NCBI GenBank assembly: GCA_022606425.2
Contig: JAHDVF020001346.1
Coordinates: forward strand, 372,001 to 436,000
DNA: 64,000 bases
Direction of reading: 5' to 3'
From: Lepidostoma basale
Lineage: Eukaryota > Arthropoda > Insecta > Trichoptera > Lepidostomatidae
Shown: positions 42,810 to 53,554 of the stretch, piece after piece
How positions within the stretch are numbered: the first letter of the stretch is position 1
How the letters are laid out: the number at the start of each line of letters is the position of its first letter
Program-made: the position numbers and the translations under genes
Notes under the pieces: model-generated
What the model was told of the DNA's origin: nothing
What the model saw: only the letters and a program-made list of their open reading frames with translations
The model's database searches: none

Positions 42810-43585
42810 CCTGTAAAGAATCATTTGGGTAGCTATGTCAGCTACCTTCCACTTATTTATTGTTTCTTGAAAAATGAAATGAAAACGTCGAGTTATTATG
42901 GTTTACAAAGTACTTAAAAACATGAATTAGCATTTTAACTGAGCCATTTATTTCATTATTTTAAACATAATAGATCCAATTTCCGTATAAAACTGCAAAC
43001 TCTAAGAGTTAACAAATGATAAAACGATGTTCATCAAACACTTTAACCAACATATACCTGTATAATAAAAGCAATCTATTTTGCACATGTAATATTTTTG
43101 TCTCATGTATAAAATTATTATTAATTTGAATACATTTTTGTCATTCTGTTAATGTAGAATATTCATTATTATATAATTGAGAACAATTATTAAAAAAAAA
43201 GGTTTTTCCAAACGTTTATCCAACATTTAAATCATCCACCATAACGAAATTATGAATTCAGAAAATAGATTAATAAGCCTTTTTTTGTAATCTATCATAC
43301 AGACTTCTTTGTATTCATTTTAGACAAATAATAACAAGAAGTTATTTTCAAAATCTCAACGAAGGCTTTTCTAAATTTTAGCTTTTGATCTTTGTAATAA
43401 TATGTCCCTGGTACTCTGCCTATGTAATATTAAATATGTTTCTTGGGTTTTGTATTATTTTGTTATAATAATTTTACTGAGTTTATATCGTTCTCCCGAT
43501 GCATTTAAAACATGTTGAGAAAAATAAACTCAAAAGTGGAAAAAATATGGTTTTATTTCATAAAAAATCTCTATATTTAAATTTT
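42810..43585. other. AT-rich spacer, nothing recognised
   Basis: No family member or gene signal beyond the short TTTCTTGAAAAATGAAATGAAAACGTCGAG word at 42868. Confidence 0.45.
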
Positions 43586-43589
43586 TTAA

Positions 43590-43860
43590 ATAATCCATTG
43601 TTTTGGCGGTAACATTTTAATATTTCAAAATTATTAAATGTTTTAATAAATAAACTTTGTCATAAATATCACATTTGATTATATTTTGTCGCGACAGCTG
43701 TTTCGCTAACCGATGTTAGTCTGTTGTTCCGATGTCTTACAGTTGATTGTAAGACCTGACGAATGCGATTATCGGTTAGCGAAACAACTGTCGCGACAAA
43801 ATATAATCAATTTTGATATTTATAACCAAGTTTTGGAGAAAAAACAACACAAAAAAATGA
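43590..43860. mobile_element. Foldback family 2 element, full
   Basis: ATAATCCATTGTTTTGGCGG outer end. Inner arms ATTATATTTTGTCGCGACAGCTGTTTCGCTAACCGATG / ATCGGTTAGCGAAACAACTGTCGCGACAAAATATAAT. In the loop, ACAGTTGATTGTAAGACCTGACGAATGCG places CTGACGA before the right hairpin. TCGCGA lies at each arm. Confidence 0.88.
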
Positions 43861-43959
43861 CAAGAAAATTAACTTAATAATAGTAATAATAAAATTTTAA
43901 ACTAAAAAACAAAACATACCAAACATTGTCATAAAAACGCACATACAAAGTGATTATTT

Positions 43960-44290
43960 TCAGTGATGAAATGATTCGGTCGCTAACGACATTGTCACAA
44001 GTTCCAGTTGGGGTCGCAGCACCTCACGCGCGCACTTGTCGGTCCGCCAGGCCGGCAGATGCGCTTCCGTGAGAGTCACTTCCCCTAAATCACGCACGTG
44101 CGCGGCGCGTGTGCCACTTCCGGAAATTTGTCATTTACCACCGCACGGAAATGGCCGAAGCGTGGCGGTGAGAGCCGATAGAAATCAAACCTCCGGGGCG
44201 GAAACTCACGAAGGTGGCGAGCGCCGCTCTAGATCCCGAATCAATCTATCGCGCCGTTTCATCAAATGAATTTTGAATTGTGTCAACACT
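43960..44290. promoter_or_regulatory. Single-copy GC-rich island
   Basis: CACGCACGTGCGCGGCGCGTG (E-box CACGTG), two CACTTCC words (Ets-like CACTTCCGGAAAT at 44114) and CCTCCGGGGCGG. Stop-poor in one plus frame for 77 codons; not recognisable. Candidate promoter or enhancer. Confidence 0.4.
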
Positions 44291-44357
44291 CAGATTTTAA
44301 TTGTATCGAATGTACATTAAAACAAAACAATTAATATTTACATATTTTTATTTTATA

Positions 44358-44650
44358 AGGATTAATTGTATCTCAATAGAGACGAAGATGTAAATTGTTT
44401 TCTGGGAACAGAATGTGGTGGCCGAGGCGCTTACAGGACTTATGACCTGTCATTGGTTGGGTTGAGCGATCGCTTTATGTTTAACAACATTCCCCATTCC
44501 CCTTTTTTCTTATGACCACCACGTCTGACAAATTTTTGTAACTTGTGTATATGGTAGGATTCCACGCCTATCTTTACATATTCAAGTTCACTCTACACTA
44601 GCGTCATCTATTAAGATTGGAAAGCATTAAGGAGAAAATCATTATGTGTG
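44358..44650 (+). repeat. Repeat family S, copy 4
   Basis: Close to copy 1 (shares TGTAAATTGTTTTCTGGGAACAGAAT, GGCCGAGGCGCTTACAGG, ACTAGCGTCATCTATTAAGATTGG). It lacks the hexamer insertion (CTTGTGTATATGG at 44543). Confidence 0.85.
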
Positions 44651-44676
44651 TATAATGTACTGTGAAAGTCTCAAAT

Positions 44677-44850
44677 CAACCATCACGCCGTCTGCGTAGG
44701 CGAAAAGGTGGGGAGAAATACTGAACCGCCAAACTATTATTATTAATATTCTTGCACCGTGTCATGCATCGATCAGATCAATCAAATAATAAATATATCA
44801 CGTGGTCGTAATGAATTTAATATTTGGTTGATTGATTTGATTGACTAGTT
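44677..44850 (-). mobile_element. LINE-A2 3' fragment, decayed
   Basis: CAACCATCACGCCGTCTGCGTAGGCGAAAAGGTGGGGAG replaces the normal hairpin with CGCCUACGCAG. Then GAACCGCC, a deletion, CACCGTGTCATGCATCGATC and a decayed HVT-like block. No tail. Confidence 0.7.
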
Positions 44851-44854
44851 AAAC

Positions 44855-44945
44855 AGTGTGAGATTCTTCAGTATCAAAACCTACGGTGGGCTAGCCGTGT
44901 TGAAAGAATCCCAGAGGGCAGAACACCAAAGAGTATAGTTCAATC
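44855..44945 (+). mobile_element. LINE C-terminal scrap (group D)
   Basis: GAGATTCTTCAGTATCAAAACCTACGGTGGGCTAGCCGTGTTG reads EILQYQNLRWASRVERIPEG RTPKSI, the 'LRWAGHVERM…R.PK.I' portion of an RTE-like C-terminus. Related pieces lie at 46430 and 45600, beyond other insertions. Confidence 0.7.
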
Positions 44946-45515
44946 TTCACATAGTTTCTCTATGTAATAGTTCCATTAAAATTTTTTGTTGTATTTTAGG
45001 ACTGCCAAGATATTTTCGAACACTCTGGTACTTCGGGTGTTGTATAATTCCCTGGTAAGAAGTCGGCTGGAATATAGTTCTATTATTATTTGGTCTCCGC
45101 CTGGGATCCGATATTCTCTGATGGTGGAGCGAGTGCAAAAAAAATTGCTGCGCTTTCTTTACCTGGGGAGCGCGGTTATTACCCGTGGCTTTTTCCGACT
45201 GAATTCTTGCTAGGTATGCTGTCTAAGCTACAATCATTGGAGAGAAGGAGGAATATCCATTTGTGAGTTCACGTCTTTCAGCTGATTGGCGGCCGTATAC
45301 AAAACTCGGATGTCCTGAGTGATGTAGGTCTATTTGTCCCTGATAATTACCTTCGTCCAAGACAACACAGATTGTTTTATTAGAACCAACCTGCCAATGG
45401 TTATGCCTGTGGGTAGGACAATCTTATTGCTTAATCGGCTCATCTCAGAGGTCGACATATTTCGTGATGGTGTGAGTTGCCTCAGGGATGCAATATCAAT
45501 GTTATGATTTTTTTT
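44946..45515 (+). mobile_element. Jockey-like LINE C-terminal RT fragment
   Basis: Reads LRVLYNSLVRSRLEYSSIII, WSPPGIRYSLMVERVQKKLL RFLYL, then by frameshifts MLSKLQSLERRRNIHL, LIGGRIQNSDVLSDVGLFVP, DNYLRPRQHRLFY and a terminal LRDAISML. The order (Y.SLVRS.LEY…W.P…S…IE.VQK.F.RFL…L..RR) is diagnostic of Jockey/BS-type elements. Three frame breaks. Ends at a T-rich run at 45510. Confidence 0.85.
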
Positions 45516-45594
45516 TATTAATTTTTTTAATTAATTGTTTTTTTAGCTAAATTTTTTTTAATGCTTCTTTTCTTATAATCTAGAAAGAAACTAG

Positions 45595-45700
45595 AAAGAT
45601 CTGTAGAATGAAAAGGGATAGCCAGGGACGGGAGCCAATGGAGAACTTTTGTGGAGGAGGCCAGAAGAAGAAAATATGTATAGTACGTAAACAGGTATTT
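45595..45700 (+). mobile_element. LINE C-terminal scrap
   Basis: GATAGCCAGGGACGGGAGCCAATGGAGAACTTTTGTGGAGGAGGCCAGAAGAAG. In one frame IARDGSQWRTFVEEARRR-like, the 'A.DR..WR..VEEA' end of RTE-type LINEs. A single short piece. Confidence 0.6.
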
Positions 45701-45794
45701 TTAAATAATGGGGATAATTGTTATTATTAAGGATAATTGTAATTAGGTTGTACATTTATTTATTATTCAAACTAATTTATTTAGATGCTAAAGC

Positions 45795-46597
45795 CTCGAA
45801 TAAATTAACAAATAAAATTGCAATGGTAATACAATTATATTATTTCAAACAATCACACGTCAAAGATAACAGTGCAGAATAACTTATGATGCTATTAGTT
45901 ATGTTATTTAAAAAAGAATAGACAAGTATATTGTATATAAATTGTTTGAAACAAACAATATTTGCCAACTGCTTCTTACATTTTTTGCCTTTATAATATT
46001 TTATTATGGAAAAATATAAAAAGATCCATTATCAATCAAAATATTTTCACTCGAATATATTTGGAATTATTTTCTGTTCAATTCAATATAATTGTATTGC
46101 TTATTTGACTGATTTACAGAGAAAAGTCTCATCCGATAAATAATTCTGTGAAATAGGTTTTATGATGATTTTCCAAAAATATATTGTATATATATACCAT
46201 ATTATGTGAAGTCAAAGCAAAAATATGCTTTTAAAAAGGTATTTGAGTTCGTCTTCAAAAAACAGACCTAAAAGTGAAATTTGATTAGGTGGGAACGTAT
46301 TTTTCCGCGAAACAAAATATTTGGTTTATGTCTTAGTACTTTATATATTGTACTTGCTTCAAATGTACCACAATGGAATATGGCTGCGATTTGATAATGT
46401 ATGAAATGTTTTTTTTTGTAAAAACGTAGATTCTTTTGAAAAGAAATCCAGAGGCAGACCAAGAAACGGATGGACTGGGAAAATCTAGAAAGATGAATGG
46501 AAAGGGCTGGCGAGGGACAGAAGCCATGTGATTGTTTGAAATAATATAACTGTTTTATCGTTACAATTGCATTTGTCAATTTATTTGTGCCTTTATG
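45795..46597. repeat. 63 bp inverted repeat with 0.67 kb interior
   Basis: AAATTAACAAATAAAATTGCAATGGTAATACAATTATATTATTTCAAACAATCAC (45803-45857) is the complement of GTGATTGTTTGAAATAATATAACTGTTTTATCG…ATTGCATTTGTCAATTT (46528-46582). The interior holds AT-rich sequence and, at 46430-46520, a LINE scrap (KSRGRPRNGWTGKI). Either a foldback element or two opposed copies of one LINE 3' UTR. Confidence 0.65.
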
Positions 46598-46699
46598 AAT
46601 GGCAGAAGATGTATGGATACAATTTGTCCACTTCGTACATTGACAAAGAAGTTTCTGGCCATAGCCCGCAAATCTCTACGTTAGTTGATTTTTAAGTAG

Positions 46700-47715
46700 T
46701 GGAAAATATAGAATAAGCACAAAAACGATCACAGTAATTAAGTCGCTTTACACGGAAAGCACTGCTAGTGTTAGAGTAAATGGGGATCTTACAGCCTGGT
46801 TTTATATCAATAAAGGTGTCAAACAGGGTTGCGTGATGTCCCCGTGGTTATATAATCTATATATGAGCAAGCGTATGAAAAGGCTGAAAGGTTTGGATGT
46901 AGGTGCCAAAATTAGCGGAGTGTCAGTTAGCTATCTATTTATACGAATGACACTGTCCTACGTACAGATAACGAGAATGAACTACTAGTTCTTGTGACTA
47001 TTATGTATGAGGTATGCATGTGATAATGAACGTGAATATAAGGTAATGATCGAAAAATAAGAAATCATGACTGTCTGCAACATTAGCGTGCTTGGTAAAA
47101 ATCTGGAACAAGTAGGTGAGTTTGTATATTTAGGTAGTATGTTTACAAAAGATAAGAGAGTGGAGAGGGATATTGAAAGAAGAATTGGGGCAGGTAACAA
47201 AATGAATAGTGCACTTAAAGTTGTCATCGCTAACAAAAGTCTATCCAAAAAAGCTAAAATGGAAGTACCCAATGGTGTTCATGTACTAAATCTTATGTAT
47301 GGAAGTGAAGCATAGAACTGGCCAAAAAAGGATGAAAACATGATAAATGCAGCAGAAATGTGATCTCTTAGACAAACATGCGGAAGTATATGTATGATAG
47401 AGTGTAGAATAAAAATGTAAGAACTGAATGCAGTACGAATGAAAGTGTTTTGAACAAAATCGTGAAAGCAATCATTAAGATGATTTAGACACACGGAATG
47501 AATGAATGAAGAAAGAATTGTTAAAAAAAGTATATGTTAACGATGTAAATGGAACTAGAAATAGAGGAAGACCGAGGGAAACGTGGCACGATCAAATATA
47601 TCAAATATTGATCAAATATATCAAATGTTGAAGAAGCGAACAGTACGGCGGTTCATTTATTCTTACTATTTATTTAGGGAGACGACGTGATGGTTAGTTA
47701 GTTAGTTAGTTTTGA
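46700..47715 (+). mobile_element. LINE-A, longest copy, with part of the RT domain
   Basis: Encodes VIKSLYTESTASVRVNGDLT, then GVKQGCVMSPWLYNLYM (RT motif with the conserved QG and SP). After a frameshift comes YTNDTVLRTDNENEL, where the catalytic YADD reads YTND. Then FVYLGSMFTKDKRVERDIER, RIGAGNKMNSALKVVIANKS and YGSEA. The MYGSEA…RWFG part carries several stops. A local duplication at 47598-47632 (TGATCAAATATATCAAAT) replaces the RSQRNRR codons. The 3' tip is eroded (TATTTAGGGAGACGACG) and the tail is (TTAG)3-4. This copy shows LINE-A is an RT-encoding element of the RTE/endonuclease-RT style. Confidence 0.92.
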
Positions 47716-47879
47716 TTATATTATTTTAGAAAATACTTAATAGAATTTTTCAAAACGATAAGCCATATAAATCTAAAATTGTGTTCGGGGCTAATACCGC
47801 ACTGCTCTAAAATACAATATTTCCAATAATTCCATTATTCGTGAAGCGGACATCAAATAGCGGAAATGGTTGTCTCACG

Positions 47880-48500
47880 AAATCAATACTGTCAAAACCT
47901 CGAATCGGAAGTATAATCATACGACACGCAACTGCCGCCGGCAGTGAGCCGCGCGGAGCGTCCCCGAAGATGACAATAAAATAGACATTTACTGTAACAC
48001 AACTACCACAATCAAGTTTCGAACCCGAATCGTTGTAATTTTGTATCAGAAACAGCCGAAACCACTTATGCACTTTGGCTAGGGGCAGATATCTCTCTTC
48101 TCCCTCCCGCCCCGAGGCCCCGCCCCCCGGCCAATGGCAGAGGGCGGATTATCGATCTACGTCACGAACTACGGCGGGGAAGCGCTACGATGCTACGAGC
48201 GCAGAGGGGCCCATTCCCCGCTACGACGCCTGTGGCGAACATTACTACCGATGAAAAAGTGAACGTAGTCGACGGCAATTCAAAATAACGCCCGTTTTAT
48301 ACTAATTATACACTTGATGTTGAAAGTTGCTGAATTATTGCACGCTCCTAAACTAAGCCATATTTGTCAACAATGATATATAATACACGCACGCCGTAAA
48401 CACCGCCGACAGACAATGATCTCATCTACCAGGGCAAGATTAATGTAGGCCGTATATGAGCGCGAAGTGAACTTTTTACACTTAAATGCCTTTCTGTTAC
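47880..48500. promoter_or_regulatory. GC-rich island with core-promoter-like sites
   Basis: CCCCGCCCCCC (48118-48128, GC box), CCAAT (48131-48135), TATCGAT (48150-48156, DRE-like) and TACGTCA (48158-48164, CRE half-site) fall within 50 bp. Preceded by TCTCTCTTCTCCCTCCCGCC and followed by CGCAGAGGGGCCCATTCCCC. This is the densest promoter-like cluster in the window. No adjacent exon is recognised, so direction and use are unknown. Confidence 0.45.
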
Positions 48501-48960
48501 GCTAATAAAATATTCACGTCGGAGGTAACGGCAACTCAATCAACTATTTTTAAAGTGCCTAAATAAGAAAAAGCTTTTTAATTTTCACCTAGCGTCAGTA
48601 AAGCGTATTACGAACGCTATTTTGTAATTCTCATATTTGTAGTATAATAACACTTTTTCTTGTACAAAATTGATTATCATGAGAGGGTGTTTGCTGTCGT
48701 AATCTCGGGATTAAACATTATTTTGCAATAACTTCAAACAGATAAAATAATAAAAAGGACTGAATAATTATATCTTATTGAAATATTTTTTTTATACATT
48801 TTTATGAAAGATCATAAATAATTTAATTAAAAATATCAGTTTTTTTTAATTTTTCGCAACATTTTGTGATAGTTAAATATAGAATAAATATTTAATTATT
48901 ATTTCGCACCGAACAACCTAACACACGTTCAAATGAATTAAATTGTATTCATTATCTTTT
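48501..48960. other. AT-rich spacer, nothing recognised
   Basis: Long T runs and AT words only. Confidence 0.5.
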
Positions 48961-48962
48961 GG

Positions 48963-49490
48963 TATACAAACAAACAAACAAACAAATCATCACGCCGTTT
49001 CCCCGTAGGGGTAGGCAGAGAGAATGGACCGCCACACTACTCTATTCTGACAAACCTCTCTTGATTCCTCCACATTCATACAACGAGTCATACACGCTTG
49101 TCGATTCCTCTGACTTCTAACATGACCAACCTTTAAAATTTGATTAATTTGGTCATGTCATGTTTTCGTCGGTCTGCCTCGACTCTGTACTCCATTTACA
49201 TCATTAACTTATACTTTCTTAACCATTATTTCTCCATCTATGCGTTCCATATGTCCGAACCATCGCAGCGATCCTTTCATAATTTTGTTAATAATACCTT
49301 CTTCCGCTCTACATTCCTTTCTTATATCAGCATTTGAGATTCTGTCGTATATCGTTCTACCACACATACATTTTAGGGACCTCATATCTACAGCATTTAT
49401 TCTGCTTTCATCCTTCTTCTGCCAGTTCCATGTTTCGCTTCCATACATTAGGGATGGGATCAGAACTCCATTGGTGAATTTTGGTATACC
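48963..49490 (-). mobile_element. LINE-A2, longest minus copy, (TTTG)n tail
   Basis: (CAAA)5 then TCATCACGCCGTTTCCCCGTAGGGGTAGG. Minus-strand frames give YGSETWNWQKKDESRINAVD, MRSLKCMCGRTIYDRISNAD, IRKECRAEEG, KIMKGSLRWFGHMERIDGEI. The hairpin reads CCCC-UAC-GGGG on the coding strand. The tail unit TTTG replaces TTAG of A1. Truncated near CCATTGGTGAATTTTGG. Confidence 0.92.
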
Positions 49491-49669
49491 GTTATGTATT
49501 AACCTGTCTAGTGGTATGACCGTACCGGTGCGGTTGCGCCTACAAATAAAGTATTACTTATTTTTTTTCCGAATACCGAACGATACTGGTATCTGTGAAC
49601 CATTTGTCACAAATGTTTTTTTAGCGATATAACTAACTATAATACTGACGGATTAAGTCACAATTTAAA

Positions 49670-49720
49670 TATTACGTGACGTCATCAATCAATCTCATTT
49701 AATTTCAGGCTCCGATTTAA
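49670..49720. promoter_or_regulatory. Perfect CRE next to Exd/Hox-like site
   Basis: TGACGTCA at 49677-49684 is the full palindromic CREB/ATF site. ATCAATCA (49684-49691), complement TGATTGAT, fits the Exd/Pbx-Hox composite. Sequence match only. Confidence 0.4.
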
Positions 49721-49784
49721 TCAATTTAAGTGAGAAAATCAAAATAAATAAATAAATAAAGTATAAAATGATCATCTACAAGAA

Positions 49785-50060
49785 AGATGACAAACATGAA
49801 TGAAAGACCAGAGAGATACACTGAAATTCCTGGGAGAATACCAGGCAGGCTTCCAGGCAGGTGGATGAACAATAGATTAGCTATTCACCGACAGATAAAT
49901 TTTGCCAAAATGCTGGGAGCTAGATACAGACATACACCAACTATTCATAGATTTCAAACTAACATATGATAGCATTAATCGGGAATATTTTTACGACATA
50001 TTACTGCAATTCCAGGTGCCCCCAAAACAAGTTTGACGTATATATTTAATAAGTTTAACT
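49785..50060 (+). mobile_element. RTE-like RT domain, N-terminal piece
   Basis: Frames alternate between GEYQAGFQAGR-like, HQLFIDFKLTYDSINREYFY and DILLQFQVPPK. These are RT blocks ('GFR.GRSTTDQI…F.DF..AYD.I.R'). Preceded by an (AAAT)n run at 49741-49760, which is the tail of another element. Confidence 0.8.
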
Positions 50061-50345
50061 ACTCTAACGCGCTATAGCTGGCAAGACACTACGTGATCGA
50101 GTTAGGAATACAGCAATCCGAGAAATCTGCGATGTCAAAGATGTGGTCAGATGTGGACGTCAAAGAGGCGATACTGGCATCAACACGTAGAAAGGATGAG
50201 CTCAAATAGGATACCACACATAGCTCTCCATGGAACGCCAAACGGACAACGCCGACCAGGAAGACCCCCGAAACGGTGGAGAGAAAGCTGGAGTTCAGCG
50301 TCTCAAGAGGACCCGCCTGAATTTACCATTATGTCTCACTCAAGG
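50061..50345 (+). mobile_element. RTE-like group B C-terminus lying inside an RT domain
   Basis: KTLRDRVRNTAIREICDVKD, RYWHQHVERMSSNRIPHIAL, HGTPNGQRRPGRPPKRWRES WSSAS. It interrupts the RT at the junction between the 'AYDSI' and 'VKVNGEL' blocks, so either one element inserted into another or a rearrangement. Confidence 0.85.
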
Positions 50346-50700
50346 TGTCAGGTGAAAGTGAATGGTGAACTTAAGAAATAATTTTCAGTATCGCAGGGAT
50401 TGAAACAGGGAAATGGCCTGGTCCCTACTCTATTCAATATTGTGCTTGAACATGTTGTAAGAAAAATCCTGATAGACACCGGCTCCAATATTTGTAATAA
50501 ATGAGTTGCATGTTGTCGGACATGCAGTTGACATCAACATAATTGGGAGATCGATAACCGCGATGAAAGAGGCTTTTGATTCCTTGGAATCAGCAACGGG
50601 ATGTGGAACGCAGATTAATGAGAAGAAAACAAAAATGATGACACAGATCAGAAACCCTTCTCAAAGAGAAAGAGGCATAGATGATTCCCACCGTGTACCC
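50346..50700 (+). mobile_element. RTE-like RT domain, catalytic piece
   Basis: VKVNGELKK, VSQGLKQGNGLVPTLFNIVL EHVVRKI, then HVVGHAVDINIIGRSITAMK EAFDSLESATG and INEKKTKMM. The catalytic YADD position reads VGHAVD (normally YADDID), so activity is lost. Frame open for 96 codons at its end. The RT block order continues from the 49785 piece. Confidence 0.85.
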
Positions 50701-50984
50701 GAACCAGTTATAGACGTAACGGTGCCTTTCGTCAGCTTCTCTCTTTCAATTCTTAGGACCGTCCCTCGTCCATCCGAGACTTACGTTAGTATATAAAAAA
50801 AATATAGCTATGAAACTATTATATAAATTATTTATTTTTTACCTCTAAATCGCTTAATATATTGATTATTTTATGGTATGCTTTGGTATATAATTCTTTT
50901 TATTTTATTGACTTAAAAAAAACTCACCACCGGACAGGTTAAATAGACATAATGGTAAAAACATGTTACAATATAAAAATAATA

Positions 50985-51413
<429 letters not shown>

Positions 51414-51489
51414 CACATTCAGCTGGTAAACGCTAACACTACATTTTGTTAAAACGTAAAAATACCACCACCTTCCGTAAAAGAAATAC

Positions 51490-51735
51490 CGCCGCTTGAG
51501 TATAAAATGACATCGATAAATTTGAGTATCTACCCTTGGTCTATAAAGCTTGCATTAAACGCCGGTTGCACCTAGGGCCCGGCGTCGGGATGTGCCGGCT
51601 AATGAGAGCGCCGGCGATTAAGTGGTATCCTAACGGTCACAGTAACGGCAGTATTACGCTTATTCCGTTATTCCGGAGGGTACCGCTCGTATACATTATA
51701 CTAAAATTCAAGTGTCACTTATTATAAGCACGGCG
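51490..51735. promoter_or_regulatory. Single-copy GC-rich island
   Basis: ACGCCGGTTGCACCTAGGGCCCGGCGTCGG, GCTAATGAGAGCGCCGGCG (TAATGAG homeodomain-like) and GATTAAGTGG (NK2-like TTAAGTGG). No repeat relatives. Confidence 0.35.
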
Positions 51736-51887
51736 GGCAAAATTATTGAATAAAGTTTATTCACGAGAACAATTCTCCAATTGCATACACATTTAATGGC
51801 TATTTACGTAGTTGGATTGAGCAATGAAAACCATTTTATAGATAATGTATATGTTTATAAAGATTATATACTTCTTAGTTGGGGGCC

Positions 51888-51985
51888 TTTGTAGCAGAGT
51901 GGTCACAACTAAGACTGCTAAACGGAAGGTTCCGAGTTAGATTCCCGGCGATAACAATATCACGATGTGATGAAATAAAATCTCA
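51888..51985 (+). mobile_element. tRNA-derived SINE
   Basis: GGCCTTTGTAGCAGAGTGGTCAC (A box), GACTGCTAAACGG (anticodon-arm-like), GTTAGATTCCCGGCGATAAC (decayed B box). Third copy of the 17417/38567 family. Confidence 0.75.
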
Positions 51986-52004
51986 CGCTGTATCTAATAT
52001 TCTT

Positions 52005-52130
52005 CTTCTTATTTTTTGAATAGATCTGACGATCTGTAGCCTAGAGATATGTCTCCTGGAATGATGAGGTCCAGTTCGCTCCAACTCTTAGGTGGTGTTC
52101 CAGGTGGATGGTGTGAAATGAGACAACGAT
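52005..52130 (-). mobile_element. RTE-like group B 3' end
   Basis: Minus strand: HHPPGTPPKSWSELDLIIPG, DISLGYRSSDLFKK then GAAGAAG. The ACAGATCGTCAGATCTATT word matches 34745. Confidence 0.8.
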
Positions 52131-52435
52131 TGACAACGACCGAGGATTTGACGCCTGAAAACATTGTGCAATATATGCTTAAAAATAAAACCAACTGGGA
52201 CAATGTCGGTTCTTTCGTGGAGAATATAATAAGGATAAAGGACAAAGATGAAAGAAATACGCAACGGGGAGAATGAAAGACTAAAGCAGGTTCGTGGTAG
52301 GCCGTGAGGTGGGAACACGAGCTGCAAGATGAAAGGGGGGTTTTAGCCGGTAAAAGTCCGGCACTACCCAGGTGGCCTGTCTCCTGGGTGTCCATGAGGA
52401 CTTCGAACCCCCCCCCCCCACCCATGAAGAATAAA
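52115..52435 (+). mobile_element. R1-like LINE C-terminus and 3' UTR
   Basis: LTPENIVQYMLKNKTNWDNV, GSFVENIIRIKDKDERNTQR-stop at ~52276 matches the end of R1-type LINE proteins ('L....VV..ML.….W..V..F…V…KE.AER.RE'). The following non-coding part, GGGGTTTTAGCCGGTAAAAGTCCGGCACTACC, contains a CCGG..AAGTCCGG hairpin of the kind seen in R1 3' UTRs, then poly(C). 5'-truncated. Confidence 0.75.
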
Positions 52436-52639
52436 ATGGTGGACGGTGTCCGGAGGGGATTTTGTAAGCAGCTGTATATGTGAGTCTGTCACTATCCATG
52501 CTGGCTACATCGTCCCTTCAGTATTTTCTTATGGTTCTACTCCACCGGACTATTTCGCAAGTGTCTATGTCCGCTTACAGACTATGCCTCGGAGAATTTT
52601 TCCAGTAATGGATCATAATACCTTCATCTTATAGAATTC

Positions 52640-53020
52640 AAATAATAATAAAAATAGCGATAGACCGTGATAGCTTCAGAAAAATGTATACACTAATTTT
52701 ATTTCAAATAATCTATTGTAGTTATATAAAAATGTAGAAAGCAACGGAAAACTATCATATTTTAAAGGCCCAAGTAGCACCCCAATAATCAGCATAGGTG
52801 TTAAAAAACTTTACTGCAAAGTACTTCCTAGGATTGAAACTAAGAAAACACACCTCATCTTCATCTTTCTGCTCTTCCCTCCTCTCTCTTCTTCTGTAAC
52901 TCGGAATTAGTTTTTTTATCACTTGGCACCAGGTTTTACGTTTCACCGTCAGCCAGGTATTTAATTATTTACCTTTTTCATATTTTCTTCTATATTCGCC
53001 TTCAATTTTTATTGCGGTTT
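52640..53020. other. Spacer, nothing recognised
   Basis: A purine/pyrimidine-skewed segment at 52855-52905 (CTTCATCTTTCTGCTCTTCCCTCCTCTCTCTTCTTC) may be a decayed LINE tail in minus orientation, but no coding homology accompanies it. Confidence 0.4.
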
Positions 53021-53105
53021 TATATTTGAATAAATATAACTCGACTTAGTATCACAACAATTTATTTCGGTTATAACATCACCTTTTTAAATACACTTTA
53101 TTTTA

Positions 53106-53480
53106 AATTTTAATTGTATCTCAATAGAGACGAAGACGCAAACTGAATATGGATGATCAAGGTGTTTACAGGACTTATGACCTGTCATTGGTTGGGTTAA
53201 GCGCACGCTTTATGTAATTACAACATTCCCCATTCCACCTTTGTTATGATCATGCATGACAAATTTTTTTTGGAAGATGTATATATGCTTCAAAATCCAT
53301 ACCTATCTTCACGTGTCAGTTTCAATTATCCATCTATGTAGATTTGGTTGCACTTGTGAATACATTCAAGATTAACTTACACAACCGACCCACTAACGCC
53401 ATCTATGGAGAATGATTTTCAGCATTTAGCAAACTACCTTATTAACACAATGCGAAGGCTGTAGCCCATAAACGCAATGT
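53106..53480 (+). repeat. Repeat family S, copy 5
   Basis: ATTTTAATTGTATCTCAATAGAGACGAAGACG to CACTAACGCCATCTATGGAGAATG and on through ACACAATGCGAAGGCTG. Slightly longer than the others at the right (shares ~40 bp with copy 3). Confidence 0.82.
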
Positions 53481-53554
53481 TTTAGAAGTCGCCAGGAGTA
53501 TTATTCCATTCTAATTGCCAAATAGTTGACCAGAATAATTACAAATATTTTTGT

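Noticed and set aside
46985..47494. Minus-strand frames of 60-95 codons
   Set aside because: Antisense of the LINE-A coding region, which explains their openness.
52380..52425. Poly(C) run as a biological signal
   Set aside because: Lies in the R1-like 3' UTR; a simple homopolymer expansion or sequencing-prone tract.
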